Positions 1 through 13,036 of a stretch of DNA of 64,000 nucleotides are shown in pieces. Each line of letters begins with the position of its first letter. Within the stretch, counting starts at the first letter, position 1. Origin of the DNA: Solen grandis (lineage: Eukaryota; Mollusca; Bivalvia; Adapedonta; Solenidae); contig CM037787.1 in assembly GCA_021229015.1 (NCBI GenBank), forward strand, positions 35,787,874-35,851,873, given 5' to 3'. Position numbers and translations under genes: made by a program. The notes beneath the pieces are model-generated. The model made no database searches, was not told the origin of the DNA, and saw only the letters and a list, made by a program, of their open reading frames with translations.

Positions 1-110
1 TATATACCAGTCTTGGTGTTACATACCACTGTTGTTGTCATATATCAGTGCTGGTGTTTTATGCTAGTGTTGGTATCATATACTCGTGTTGGTGTCATAA
101 ATTGACTAGA
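1..110. repeat. Decayed ~22-bp tandem repeat
   Basis: Five loose copies of ataccagtcttggtgtt-like words (cagtgctggtgtt, ctagtgttggtatc, ctcgtgttggtgtc). Confidence 0.5.
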
Positions 111-3100
111 TCTAAATGTTGACCATATTTCAGATTCACACATATTATAGAGTTTACGTATTTTAGATAAGCATTGATTATTTTGTACTTCACTTTAAAC
201 AGATGCTAGTAAACATAAACAATCCTTTGAAAACAAATGTAAGATACAATAATTGATGACTAGACTTGTAGAGTAGTTATTTAACAATAGTGTTAAGATG
301 GTGGTGTGTGTATCGAGTGTCATCAACCAGCTTTAAACTAGACCATCCCCGGAAGAAAATTCCTGTGCAAACGGGAAGTTCGTTCGGTCAAGTTTCACCT
401 TGTTACTATGAGTCCTTCCAGTACTTGTAATATAGTTATTATTTGTTACAAATACATACTGAACTATAAAGATATTACTGAATACGATGGATACCCCCGC
501 AATACCAGTCAAGTTTCACTGAAGTACCGTGCGTGACGTAACGCGACGGGATGAGACAGATCGCGATGTGCAACCGACTAGAATTGCGGGCGTAAAGCAG
601 TATAATTAATTAGAACATATGATGTCAAAGGTCAAGGGCACAAGACGCTTTTTCTGATGAGATATACATTTTTGTGTATCGGGATACTCCATAAAACTTT
701 GAAAATTTATCAAGAAAAGCTGGACATTTTGCTGTACATGTGTATGAAAAAGTGTGTATAAAATATCGTTTATATTATCAATTTTCGTGAAATGCATGGA
801 AAGCGAGGAGGTAACATTGATACTAGTATTTTTTCTTAAAATATTCATTTTTTCATCGGCGCTAAGTTTCATCTGTTTACAATGAAAACAGAATTCATAC
901 ATGTGTTATTATATGACAGAACGTTTTGATATTTCAAATCAAAACAGTTAAATGTTAAATTATAAGCAAATAATAAATCAAATCAGTGTTTCAGTCTTAT
1001 TCTTTATCTTATTTATTTAGTTTTTGAACTAAATGGGGACAATTTTCACGTTTATTTCAGTACAATTGAGTTAAGTCGAAACTGTAGAGAAAAAAGACAG
1101 TAAGCAGGAGGAAATCGCCATTTGGAGATATTTCGAATCATGACTGGCTGGAACTTCCAGCGATAGCCAACAATATATGGAAAAAATCATAGCTATGTAT
1201 GGCATGGTAAATGTTGTAGGTTAGGGTCCCAGCGGAGTACCGTTTTTAACTTTTTATTTTTTTATTATTTTTTTTTTTTTTACTTTTTAAATTACTTTTG
1301 CAATATAAGACATCATATTTTTGTCATAATGAAAATCATTAATTTAAGTATATGCAGTAAAGCTCACTTATAACGAACACGGATAAAACAAAAAAGCTTA
1401 ATACAAAATAAAAATAATTCCCCGACTACTTCCTTCATTATTTCTATGGACCCCCCATCCGCTTTAGATAGAACCGGGTATAGCGAAAAATCGGCCGGGA
1501 CAAAAGAATTTGCATGTCCATATACTTAAGTTTACCTGTAAAAATGGTTCGGTTTACAGAAAATAGCCCGTCATTGTCATAATTTGACAAGTGTTCACAA
1601 ACACAGGGATCCTTGTTGCTTTAATGGCTATCACATCACCCTACTATATGTACGTCTATGTGTAAGTATGCTATTGATATCAGTTTAAGCCAGCAGAAAT
1701 TAAGGCAGTATTGTGTGAGTAACAAAGGCATGTCACGTATTATATTCTTATTACCCTAACCTACAATTAAATCAGTTTGAGTATTTCTTGTCGCATTTAT
1801 AATCCTCGCGTCCTTGATATTGCCAAGGCCATATCAAAACGTATAGTCCGTCGAGAAGGGTGAAAAGAAAGGCCATATCACTTGAGAAAAAATGTGAAAG
1901 TTTAAATAGAATTAAAAAAAAGAGAGAAGAAAGTTGAAATCGCCAATGACTTCTTTAAAAGTTCTTCATATATATATATATATATACATGTATACATGTA
2001 CTGAATATTTGTATAGTTTTCCATGAATATCACACAGGAAAATAGACATTTTGTAAAACAAGGTCATAGCTGTTTTTCTTTCACATTTTGTTCTATTTCG
2101 CCACCATTCATTTATACCTAGTGGAATTTATAAAAATAACATAGGTTTACTGTGTCTTTTTACATTAAATTCCTTATAATTTTTGGGAGTATAACGTAAT
2201 TTCACTATATGCAAACATTTATAACGAAGTTTTCGTTATAAGGATAAGACAAAATTTGGATAAGACGACACGATTTGCAAGGCCCCCATGATTTCGTTGT
2301 GAGCGAACTTTATTTGTATATATTGTTTGCAATCCTTTGAGACAAATGATGTGTTTATCTTTTCAAGCAATGTAAAAGTGGGTTTATAACATTGGGTTCA
2401 TTGGCATCGCTTGAAAATTTGATCCTCGCTTATTAAATTTACTTTGATAAACAAAAGAAATGCGACATCATCATATTAAAAACCCTGTTCTCTCAGCGCT
2501 ATCAGAGCTTTGATTTTTTTTTTTTTTGGTGTTGGTGGTAATGGTTTGTGTGTTCGGGGAGGGTAGTATCAACATATGTTATCAGTGAATACTTATTATG
2601 GCCCCATGCTTAATTAGATTGATATTTTTGGCATCATATAGGAATGTAGCATTAAGAATTTTTGTCCTGTAAGTTCGGGAATTAATCAAAAATGATTGCG
2701 GACAAGGAAGTTTATAAACGACCCTTTAGAACAACTGATAAATCAGTTAAACATGTAGTCACCGCATATCAAAGCTCCACCTATCACGTTGGCAACATAC
2801 AGGAAGGAAATGTTCAATATACTTTTCAATATTTGATATACTTTTCTAATTTCAAAAGAAATACAAATATCTAATAAATAGAGGTATAATTAGCATACCT
2901 TTCAATTATCTTGTTGACCAAAACCACTGCACTAGAGAAAAACAACAACAACAACAACGTTTTCAAAATTCCCCTACCTTTCCCAGATCTGATGATAAAT
3001 AAGTCCATTCACATGACGAGGTGTTTCCATTTCAAAGAAAATCGTGTTTCATAAGAACGAAATATATAGTCTATTTTAAGTAACAGGAAGAGGGACAGGA

Positions 3101-3129
3101 ATGAACATCCAACATAGGTTTACCTCAGA
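111..3129. other. Unassigned AT-rich DNA
   Basis: No credible exon. Short frames at 606-902 and 2692-2874 have no recognisable similarity or codon character. Segments agctcacttataacgaac (1361) and ttcgttgtgagcgaactt (2294) are nearly inverted to each other and may be the ends of a decayed ~950-bp element. Confidence 0.5.
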
Positions 3130-5545
3130 TTCAGATATTCAAAACGATATTTTCCATATGATATGGGCAAATTTTTTATTGTTGGGGATTTTAATGCTAG
3201 AATATCGAACAGACCTGATTATATAATTCATGATCGTATTGTTACTGATTTAGATGATTTCGCATATTTACCTGATAACGCAATACACCTGGTCGACAAA
3301 ATTAAACATAGTAATACACATGGTAGTAAATTATTTGATTTGTGTAAAGCTACGTCATTGGAGACTATGTGTTGAAAGAATGGCCTACCTGTTAGTGAAA
3401 GAGGCGGAGTTCTCGTGCATATGTAATTTTCATGTGAACACATTCAATATTCTCAGTGACCACGCACCTATATCATTTTTTCTGTTGGGGAGGGGGGGGG
3501 GGGGATTGTTTCGTTAGGGAGGCCCTTCACTGGGATGATTCAAGTCGAGATCAATTCCGTAGAGGAATTATAGGAATTGCCTTTTTTAACAGTTTTATTG
3601 AATAATGGTCATGAACTAGCAGAAGGTTATAGATAAAATGACACTGAATTATCAAAAATGTATATAGAAATGTTTTAAACATATTTGATGCTTGCAAAAC
3701 AGATGTTAATAGAAAGAAGTTAACTGAATACAAAATATCATACAAATTATTAAAAAAAGAGAGCATTTAAGTATAGTAAAGTTTAACAGTTTGAAGACTT
3801 AAAGAATAAATCACTTAGGGATTTTTGGAAGCATTTTTTTTTTCAAAAAAAAGAAAAAATCTGAACTGGTTATTTCTCTAGAGGAATTTCATAAATATTT
3901 TTCTGATTTATTCCGTGAAACTAAGACAAATAAAATAAGTGAAGCAGAGGAGTTTATCAACACGCATGATTTTAATGATAATGACCCCATATACATGTAT
4001 GAGGAATTGGATAAACCAATAATAGTTGATGAGGTTGTTGCGGCTATAAAGAACTTAAAAAGAAATAAAGCAGCATCATGCAATAGATTATTAAATGAAT
4101 ATTTTATAGCAACTTTCAATATTTTATCTAGTCATATAACTGACTTATTTGATATTATATTTACTACAGGTTGCTTTCTTGAAATGTGGTATAAAGAGGT
4201 TATTATCCCATTACATAAAAAAAAGGAGATACTAGTGTAGTAAGTAATTTTAGGGGAATTTCATTGATACAGTGTATGTGTAAACTTTTTACAAGTATTT
4301 AAAATACTCGGATTACGAATTGGGGCAATAAAGAAGAAAAAAACAACAACATCATTTCCGATGCACAATTTGGTTTTAAGATAGGTCAATCCAAAATAGA
4401 TGCTATTTTTATCCTACACAATATAATAAAAAAATGCCTAGTAACAAGAATAGATTATACTGCACATTTGTTGATTAAAAAAAAAAAAAAAAACAAAAAC
4501 TTTTGATTCAGTGAATCGTAATGCTCTTTGGCTTAAATTATTCAAGAATGGCCTTAACGGAAAAATGTTAAAAATGGTAAAGTCTATGTATACATCAATT
4601 AACGCACGTGTGAAGTTTAAAGTGTCGTACTCTGATTTTATTGATATTCTAATTGGCTTGAAACAAGGGGATATCGTCTCCCCGATAATGTTTTCTCTGT
4701 TCATTAAAGTTGTTGCTTTTAAACGATGTGAATAGTGGTTTAACAATTGAAGATTTGTCATTAATACTGTTATTATTTGCAGATGATATGGTTTTAATTG
4801 GGGATAGCATTCAGAATTTGCAACAAAGTTTAGATAAACTTAACGAATATTGTAATTACTGGGAGCTAGAAGTAAATACTGAGAAGACAAAAGTAATGGT
4901 TTTCAGGAGAAAAGGTAGAACTAAACCTCAAGAAGAGTGGTTTTATAATGGAAAAATGTTAGAAGTTGGAGATAATTTCAATTATCTTGGTATTACATTA
5001 AATTACACAGGTAGTTTACATTAAATCAGCAAGTGTTATGTGGGAAAGCATTACAAGTAATGAATATTCTGAGATACAATATAAATAAATATTATTTTAA
5101 ACCTAAGTTATCACTTCAGCTGTTCGATTCGTTTGTAGGTTCTATTTTGAATTATGGTAGTGTGTTATGGGGTTTTAGTAAATGCAAAGAATTGGAAAGA
5201 ATTCATTTAAAATTTTGTAAATTGATATTAGGTGTAAAATCTTCCAATAGTAATGCTGCAGTATATGGTGAACTAGCTCGTTATCCACTGTATATTGTAA
5301 GGTACGTTAATATTATTAAATATTGGTTAAGTTGATAAAATCGGAAAATATTATTATTAAAACAGTATATAACATGCTTGTGAATGACTTAAAAGAAGGT
5401 CAACATAACTGGCTTAAAGGAGTGAAAGAGATGAAACAAATGAATACGGTTTTTCAAATTGATCATCCATTGTATGCGCCAGGTGTAGGCTGCAAAAAAA
5501 ATGTGCTCTGTGAACTTTTAATTATTTTAACAAGAAATACTTGAA
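3130..5545 (+). mobile_element. Degenerate non-LTR retrotransposon, 5' part (LINE-1 of window)
   Basis: Broken reading frames keep, in order, the end of an endonuclease domain (FFIVGDFNARIS, 3170-3210), a pre-RT segment (IIVDEVVAAIKNLKRNKA, ~4015-4070), RT motifs (FDSVNRNALW, GLKQGDIVSPIMFSLF ~4660-4710), the catalytic box FADDMVLIGDS (~4770-4810), WELEVNTEKTKVMVFRR (~4860-4910), and the thumb region SILNYGSVLWGFSK (~5140-5180). Frameshifts, stops and an A-tract at ~4480 show it is dead. 5' truncated. The clade is unassigned (I/Jockey-group-like). Its 3' end continues at ~9300. Confidence 0.88.
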
Positions 5546-5599
5546 GGATTAGGCCTACTGTGAAATTTGTCATGAGTGTTTATGAATGTGTCATAATTG

Positions 5600-8500
5600 G
5601 ATATATATACTTTTTTGTGCGGAATAAGTTTGCAGTTTTGTAGATATTTGGAATTTATGAACATAACTGATATTTCAATTGAAGTTTCAGAAATGTGCAT
5701 CTTGCCTAAGGCGGATTTAGATGATCAGTGTTTACCAGCTATTATCCAATATAACAGGTGTAGCCTACACAATATAAGGCAATTATCACCAGCCAAACTT
5801 GATCCTTGTGTACTCGAAACATTGAAACAGCTAGACATACTACAGCAATATAGGGGTACTAGAGGGGGTCGTGTCAATGAAAGACGAATATGGGACACAA
5901 ATGATGGAGTTCACCTCCATAATATTCGAACCTTACCTCAGAATGCATCAACAAGAATAACAAACATTGAACATAGACAAAATCCCAATATAAACAGTGT
6001 TAATCCTGACAACTTGTGAAAGATCACATTTGAACCACTGTCTGTTTGTAAAGGCAAACTAAGATTAAAATATATTGTCACAATTCAAGATCAGTGAAAA
6101 ATAAGAGTTTGGCCTTTTCTGATTACGTCATATCCAACGATTTTGACATTATCGCTGTGACAGAAACGTGGCTTGGTGGTCCGGGTGACACAGCGTGTAT
6201 TGCCGAATTAGTGCCTCGTGGATACAAATGTTCCTCGCCAAGGTCGTGGTGGTGGAGTAGCGGTTATTTACAAGACACAATAAAACTTACTATCCTTGCA
6301 TCCAGTCGCAATACTAATGTTACTTCGTTTGAATATATGGACTGCATAATCACCGTAAAAACTTTTCTCTACGATTAGCTGTGGTATATAGGCCGCCTCC
6401 AAACAAACATAATGGCCTTAAGACTAGTACATTTCTTGATGACGAATGGCCGACATTTCTTGCAAACTTTACGACTGCTGAGAACGATATTATTGTGGTG
6501 GGCGATGTAAATTTTCACCTGGACAATCTGTCAAACCCTAACACCACAAAATTCAAAAGTGTTTTGGAAGCGTGTGGCATGCGACAACACGTCCCTGAAC
6601 CAACTCATGTAGCAGGCCACATACCAGATGTGCTAATTACCAGAGATACAGACACAACGGTATCAAATGGAGAAATAACTGACCCTGGACTCTAACTCAA
6701 CAACGGGAACACGTCTCGCGATCACTTCGCTGTTGTATTTAATGATAGTGTGTCAAAACCACCACCAGTACGAAAAACTGTGACGTACAGAAAATTTAAA
6801 TCAATAGATGTTAATGAGTTTAAAACAGATATTTTGACATCAGATATTTTAAATAGTGTAAAAGAAAGCTCCAATGTTGATGAACTAGTTGATGCTACAA
6901 CAATGGCCTTTCTCTCCTCCTTGAAAAACACGCGCCTCTCAAGTCCAAGAACATTGTAATAAGACCAATGAATCCGTGGTATTCCCAAGATCTCTATGAT
7001 GCTAAACATTTAAGACGCCAGTTAGAGCGAAAGTGGCGGTTGACTGGATTGAAAATTGATCACGCAATTTACAGAAACCAATGCGCTGTTACTAATAAGC
7101 TTCTAAATATGTCCAAAGTCAAATACTACACTGAGAAAGTAGAGTCATGTGGTCGTGACATGAAAAACCTTACCAAAGTGACCCGGCATTTGATGGGTGA
7201 AACCACAGATGTTGTGCTGTCATCTGGTAAACCTGCAAACGTTCTAGCACAAGACTTTAGTGACTTCTTTGTAGATAAGGTTGAAGGCATACGTAGGAAT
7301 ATAGCCAGGACAAAGTCTCACCAACAAACAGACAGTGTTGTCCCTGAAGCACCTTTCAATGGAGAGCAATTTTCAAACTTTTCAGTAGCCTCTGATACGG
7401 AAATTTCAAAGATTATTCGCAATTCTCCAAACAAATCCTGTGAACTTGACCCCATTCCAACATGGCTGATGAAAATGAACTATTACCATTGATCACCAAA
7501 ATCATTAACACTTCACTTGAGAAAGCCTATGTAACACCGCTTTTAAAAGTTCTAGAGTCAGACCTTTAATCAAAAAGTCAGGGTTAGATCAAGAGGTTAT
7601 GAAAAACTACCGGCCTGTATCTAATTTACCGTTTGTCTCCAAGATTCTCGAGAAAGTTGTCGATTCCCAACTTGAAAGACACCTATCTGCACATAAACTT
7701 CATGAAGAGCGCCAATCTGCTTATAGGCAGTCTCATTCAACAGAATCTGCTCTATTATGTGTACAAAATGACATTCCGTTCTCTTGATCAGAATGAAGCT
7801 ACTGTGCTAGTAATGTTGGACTTATCTGCTGCTTTTGATACGATCGACCATAGTACCCTCCTTTGCCGACTCGAACAACACTTCGGCATAGTAGGCAAAC
7901 CTTTACAATGGATGAAATCGTATCTGTGTGAGCGTCATCAGACTGTCTGCGTCAATGGTGAACTGTCAAAACGTGTACGTATGACATTTTCTGTGCCACA
8001 AGGGCCCGTTCTTGGCCCAAAGAATTACATCATGTACACCAAACCTGTGGGCGCTATCTGTCGGAAGCACAAACTTCAACATCATTTTTACGCTGACGAC
8101 TCGCAATTGTACATGGCATTTAAACCAAAGGAAACCATTTCACGCAATGAGACCTTGCGACGGATTGAAGCATGCCTGAATGACATCATTCTATGGATGA
8201 ATAATAACTTTCTCAAACTCAATACGAACAAAACAGAGGTGATTGTCTTTGTACCAAAACGAAGTGATGTTGAAGATCTTACTGTAAGAGTAGGTGATTC
8301 TGTAATAAAATCATCAACAACAGTTAGAAACCTTGGTGCCGTACTGAACTCTCATTTAGACATGGAACAACATGTAAACTCAGTTTTTCGTTCATGCTTC
8401 ATGCAAATTCGACAAATAGGTCAAATTCGGAAATACCTGACTGTTGATTCAACCAGAACCCTGATAAACTCGTTAGTGACATCAAGACTTGATTACTGTA

Positions 8501-9212
8501 ATTCGTTGCTATATGGATCTCCTAAGTAGGTTCTCAACAAGCTCCAAAATGTTCAAAAATACGGCTGCTCGTGTTATTACCAGGACACGCGTAACTGCCA
8601 CATAACCCCTGTGTTTAAGGAACTACATTGGCTTCCTGTGCACATCAGAGTCGAGTATAAACTCCTTACATATGTGTTTAAGGCGCTTCACGGACAGGCA
8701 CCTTCTTACATACGAAACATGCTAGACATTCACATCCCATCCAGACAACTTAGGTCCCAGAATGATTGTTTAACACTGGTTGTACCGCGTAGTAGGACTG
8801 TGATTTATGGTGATCGAATGCTAGACATTTTACCTGCTTTTTAACAAATCTTAAGTTTTTTTTATTTTTTTTTTGGTTTATGACGGCAGCCCCTAAACTC
8901 TGGAATGCCCTACCTAGAACACTTAAGAGCTGTGAAACTCTACCAGTGTTTAAGAGAGCACTTAAAACTCACTTATTTAAGAGGTTTTATTTGGACTGAT
9001 TAATTTTTGTACCAGTGTCGCTTTTTAACAAATTCTTAAGTCTTACCTGTATTTTATTTTTTATGTGGGTCTTTTTAACTTTTTAAACTACATTTGAATT
9101 GAATTTGTGACTTGAGCAATATTGGTGTTTTATTATTTTTTTACTTTTGAACATGTTAATGTACATGAAAAAAGTGCTTAAGAAGTTTGGTATATAATAA
9201 TAATAATAAATG
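5600..9212 (+). mobile_element. CR1-type non-LTR retrotransposon, nested inside LINE-1 of window
   Basis: 5' segment with LQQYRGTRGGR (~5840-5875); endonuclease SNDFDIIAVTETWLGGPG (~6130-6185) and VGDVNFHLDN (~6500-6525); RT with [19 protein letters not shown] (~7605-7660), LDLSAAFDTIDHSTLL (~7820-7860), PQGPVLGP (~7997-8020) and FYADDSQLYMAF (~8087-8120); C-terminal AAPKLWNALPRTLK (~8887-8928) ending in a stop near 9000. The 3' end is an AAT microsatellite (9196-9212), typical of CR1/L2. Several frameshifts (for example ~7790 and ~8530), so inactive. The left junction lies somewhere between 5545 and 5760. Confidence 0.88.
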
Positions 9213-9299
9213 TTTGGAACGACCCACATTCAGTTGTTCCGACGCAATTTATTACAGTTTTCAAATAACGTTTAACTGATACTTTTATACAGTACAGTC

Positions 9300-9530
9300 T
9301 TGGCATGCTGATTTATCAATAATAGGGTACTTACTTTGTATAAAGAGCTGAAGCCTTTCTTTCAAATGGATATATATTTAGAAGTATTTAATTCAAAAAA
9401 ATTAAGAAGAAACAATACAAGATTTAAAATTTCAGCAAACTGTTTAAGAATAGAGACTGCAATATACTCAAGAGATAGGATTGAAAGAAGAGATATTGCC
9501 AAATTTGTAATACAATGGATATAGAATTCA
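9300..9530 (+). mobile_element. 3' fragment of LINE-1 of window (C-terminal domain)
   Basis: Reads INNRVLTLYKELKPFFQ then RRNNTRFKISANCLRIE and SRDRIERRD, the usual C-terminal tail of this kind of LINE, which normally precedes a CxxC/H motif. It continues logically from the LINE-1 thumb region that stops at about 5545, so it is the other side of the CR1 insertion. Confidence 0.7.
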
Positions 9531-10683
9531 AAACCCTTCTCTCATCTACACATGTAATCACTCTGAAAAAGGTCTCTACATTTGTTAAATTCCTAATGAA
9601 TCATTTCGGGGACGAAAAGTTAATTTTCTTATCAATTATTTCATATAAACAACAGTCACACTTCTATAAATAACGTTATTATAACTCAACACTGTAAACG
9701 ATTTACCTGTTACTCCACTCCACAGCAGGTCATTCACACTTGTCACGTGGAACTAAGTCCGTTGACCCGAACCTAGTACATAGCACATGCAGTGTGTAGT
9801 ACGACACGGTCGAAATAGGCACAACTTTCACGAGATCTCTTGAGAAACAAACATCGACGCATGCAGTATGGATAATTTTAGTAACATGGCTGCTTATAAA
9901 TGTCATCTTAATGGAAGCAACATCTCACATCTTTATTATTATTATCAATATTTCCTATTTAGCTATCTATGTATTTGAAGTGACTGTATGTATGTATAAA
10001 TATGTATCTATAAGAAGTGTAGTCTATTATAGACGATCTCTCTCTCTCTCTTTCTCTCTTATTCAGTCATTGAATTGATATCTTGAAAACATTAATTTAT
10101 ATGTTCCACATGTTGTTACTGTATTCTATGACATGGTATAAAGTCAATGATTTGCTATGTTCAATTCAACATTATTCACTATTTACAGCGAACACACTTA
10201 CTTGATTATAATTTTATTTGGGAGTGTTATTTAAATTATGACGATAAATTAACGAAATATCGCACCCTTTCCTGTATGTTTCTTATTTGTGTTTCAGTCT
10301 ACATAAAATATAAATGAATAGTTTAGAGCATGTTTAATAGATTTGTGAAAACGTATGTATATTGGCTTCATGTAAATGTATGTATTTATAACAGGTTAAA
10401 CACATAATATGTGAAAAGAGAGCTTTCCCCATGATCTCTTCTCTCTCTCTCTCTCTCTCTCTCTCAGAATCATCACCCACCGAACGGATGTTTTGAATTT
10501 GTTTTTGTATTTCACTCATTGTTACTTTTTGTAACTTGTGAATTGAATAAAGTAGAATTGAATTGAATAGAAGACGAATACCATTTTATTTTGATTTGTA
10601 ATAAGTACTCAGATATAAGAAGAGGATTTATTCCTAATAAAAAAAAACAAAAAAACAGCTAAAGAAAAATCTAAACAAAAACA
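9531..10683. other. Unassigned AT-rich DNA
   Basis: CT microsatellites and simple AT-rich sequence; no gene seen on either strand. Confidence 0.5.
10436..10466. repeat. (CT)n microsatellite
   Basis: Uninterrupted tc/ct run. A shorter, interrupted one lies at 10037-10058. Confidence 0.9.
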
Positions 10684-12206
10684 AGAGCTGTCAGAGGACA
10701 GCACGCTCGACTATTCAAAATGCTTGTTGGTTAATCAAATGAAATCTATTTCAATTCTTGCCCATCACATACCCTGTACATAATAATAGTCAAAAATGAT
10801 ATACCTTGATAGTCTGATACCTCTTAATATTTTTATGATGTCTAAAATAAATCTCATGCCTAGTTACTGAGACATAAGCACAATAACACTGTGCATGCAA
10901 AACTTTAACCAAAAAATCCAAGTAAGAGAAGGGCCATAATTTGCATGAAATTCAGTTCAAAAGTTATCCTCCTTGGTTTCCTGATGCCGTTGAAGTCACT
11001 CCTTAACTTTCTAGTCAATTCAACAAGCAATTTCTGAGATATAAGCTGGGTAGTAGCTTGAATGCAAAAAATTAACAAAAAATTCTAAGTTAAAAAGGGG
11101 CCATAATTTGTAACATATTCCATCAAGAGTTATCTACCATGAAAGTATGATACCCCTAAACATATTAAAGATGTTTCAAATCAACCCCATGCCCGGATAC
11201 TGAGATATAAGCATGAGAGTATCTTGCATGCAAAACTTTAACCAAAATTTCTAAGTTAAAAGGGGCCATAATTTGTAATATATTCCATCAAGAGTTATCT
11301 ACCATGAAAGTATGATACCCCTAAACATATTTATGATGTTTCAAATCAATCCAATGCCTGGATACTGAGATATAAGCATGAAAGTACCTTGCATGCGAAA
11401 CTTTAACCAACATTTCTAAGTTAAAAAGGGCCATAATTTGTAATATATTCCATCAAGAGTTATCTACCATGAAAGTATGATACCCCTAAACATATTAAAG
11501 ATGTTTCAAATCAACCCCATGCCCGGATACTGAGATATTGATATAAAAGTACCTTGCATGCAAAACTTTAACCAAAATTTCTAAGTTAAAAAGGGGCCAT
11601 AATTTGTTATATATTCCATCAAGAGTTAACTACCTTGCTTGTCTGATGCCTCTAAACATATTCATAATTTTTCAAGTCAATACCATGAATTGTTATTGAG
11701 ATACAAACTGGATAGTAGCTTGCACGCAAAACTTTAACCAAACTTTTTTTATTGCATGCAAAACGTTTACCAAAATTTCTAAGTTAAAAAGGGCTATACA
11801 CTTTGTAATATATTCCATCAAGAGTTATCTACCCTTTGGGTTGTCTGATGCCCCTAAACATATTCATAATTTTTCAAGTCAATGCCATGAATGGTTATCG
11901 AGATACAAACTGGATAGTAGCTTGCACGTAAAGTTTTAACCAAATTTTCTATTGCATGCAAAACTTTAACCAATTTTTTTAAGTAAAAAAGGGGCCATAA
12001 TACATAATAAATTCAGTCAAGAGTTATCTACCTTGGTTGTCTGATGCCCTGAACATATTTATAAACTGCCAAGTCAATACTATAAATGGTTATTGAGATA
12101 TAAGGTTGAAAGTAACTTGCATGCAAAACTTTAAGCAAAAGCTGCAACGCCGACACCGACGCAAAGGTGACTGCAATAGCTATCATATTCTTCGAATAGT
12201 CGAGCT
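10684..12206. mobile_element. Hairpin-ended element A with internal tandem repeats
   Basis: Left end AACAAGAGCTGTCAGAGGAC forms a short hairpin (CTGTC/GACAG), followed by GCTCGACTATTC (10705-10716). The right end carries the exact inverse, GAATAGTCGAGC (12194-12205). Between them run about eight diverged copies of a roughly 180-bp unit (aactttaaccaaaa...aagttaaaaaggggccataatttg...tcaagagttatctacc). No coding content; the open frame at 12106-12390 is a by-product. Confidence 0.7.
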
Positions 12207-12709
12207 AAAAGTGAAAGAAGAAAAATCAGAAAAAAAGCAGTTTAAGAAAAAAGAACAGCTAAAGAAAAAAGAAACTCACATAGCGAAATTCGCTATCGTC
12301 TTTCGTTTGTACCGGGTGACAAACAGCGCATCAGACGACCTGAAACATCCTAATAATCCTAAAACCATTGCAAGATACCATAAATCATAATAAAGGTAAA
12401 TTTTATACAGAGAAAATTCAAATTTGCTCCCTTGGGCCTAGCCAATATTGATGCCAGGGCCATATCTTGAACAGACGTTGAAGAGGTCCACTAGGCAGCC
12501 ATGTTACACACCAAATATTTTAATTGTAGGCCATGTGGTTTGTTCTTGTTTTCCTGTGTAAGTATTTATCAGCTGTTATACAACTCAGCCGATTGATTAT
12601 AGCCATAAACATTTGAAAAAGGAAAGCTAAAATATGTAGATTCTAGACAAAGCGAAATCAGTTATTCTTTAATCATTTATGGGCCATATTTTAAACTTCC
12701 TGTGTAAGA

Positions 12710-12809
12710 NNNNNNNNNNNNNNNNNNNNNNNNNNNNNNNNNNNNNNNNNNNNNNNNNNNNNNNNNNNNNNNNNNNNNNNNNNNNNNNNNNNNNNNNNNN
12801 NNNNNNNNN
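12710..12809. other. Assembly gap (100 N)
   Basis: Exactly 100 Ns, a placeholder length; true size unknown. Flanking frames that run through the Ns are not genes. Confidence 0.99.
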
Positions 12810-12942
12810 TTTCTTTCATCAGCACGATATACGTGAGATTATGAGAAAATGTGCCGGTATGACTATGTTGTAGATAACTCAACATATGAAGATAGAATCA
12901 GGACTTGTTGGTAGGGTTTAGTGGACAATATTTTACATTGAA

Positions 12943-12985
12943 TCGCATGATGATGATGATGGTTGATGATGATGATATATATATA

Positions 12986-13034
<49 letters not shown>
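12943..13034. repeat. (GAT)n and (AT)n microsatellite
   Basis: gatgatgatgatggttgatgatgatgat followed by about 60 bp of alternating AT. Confidence 0.95.

Positions 13035-13036
<2 letters not shown>

Noticed and set aside
12106..12390. 94-aa Lys-rich open frame
   Set aside because: Runs from the tandem core of element A across its end into A-rich sequence.
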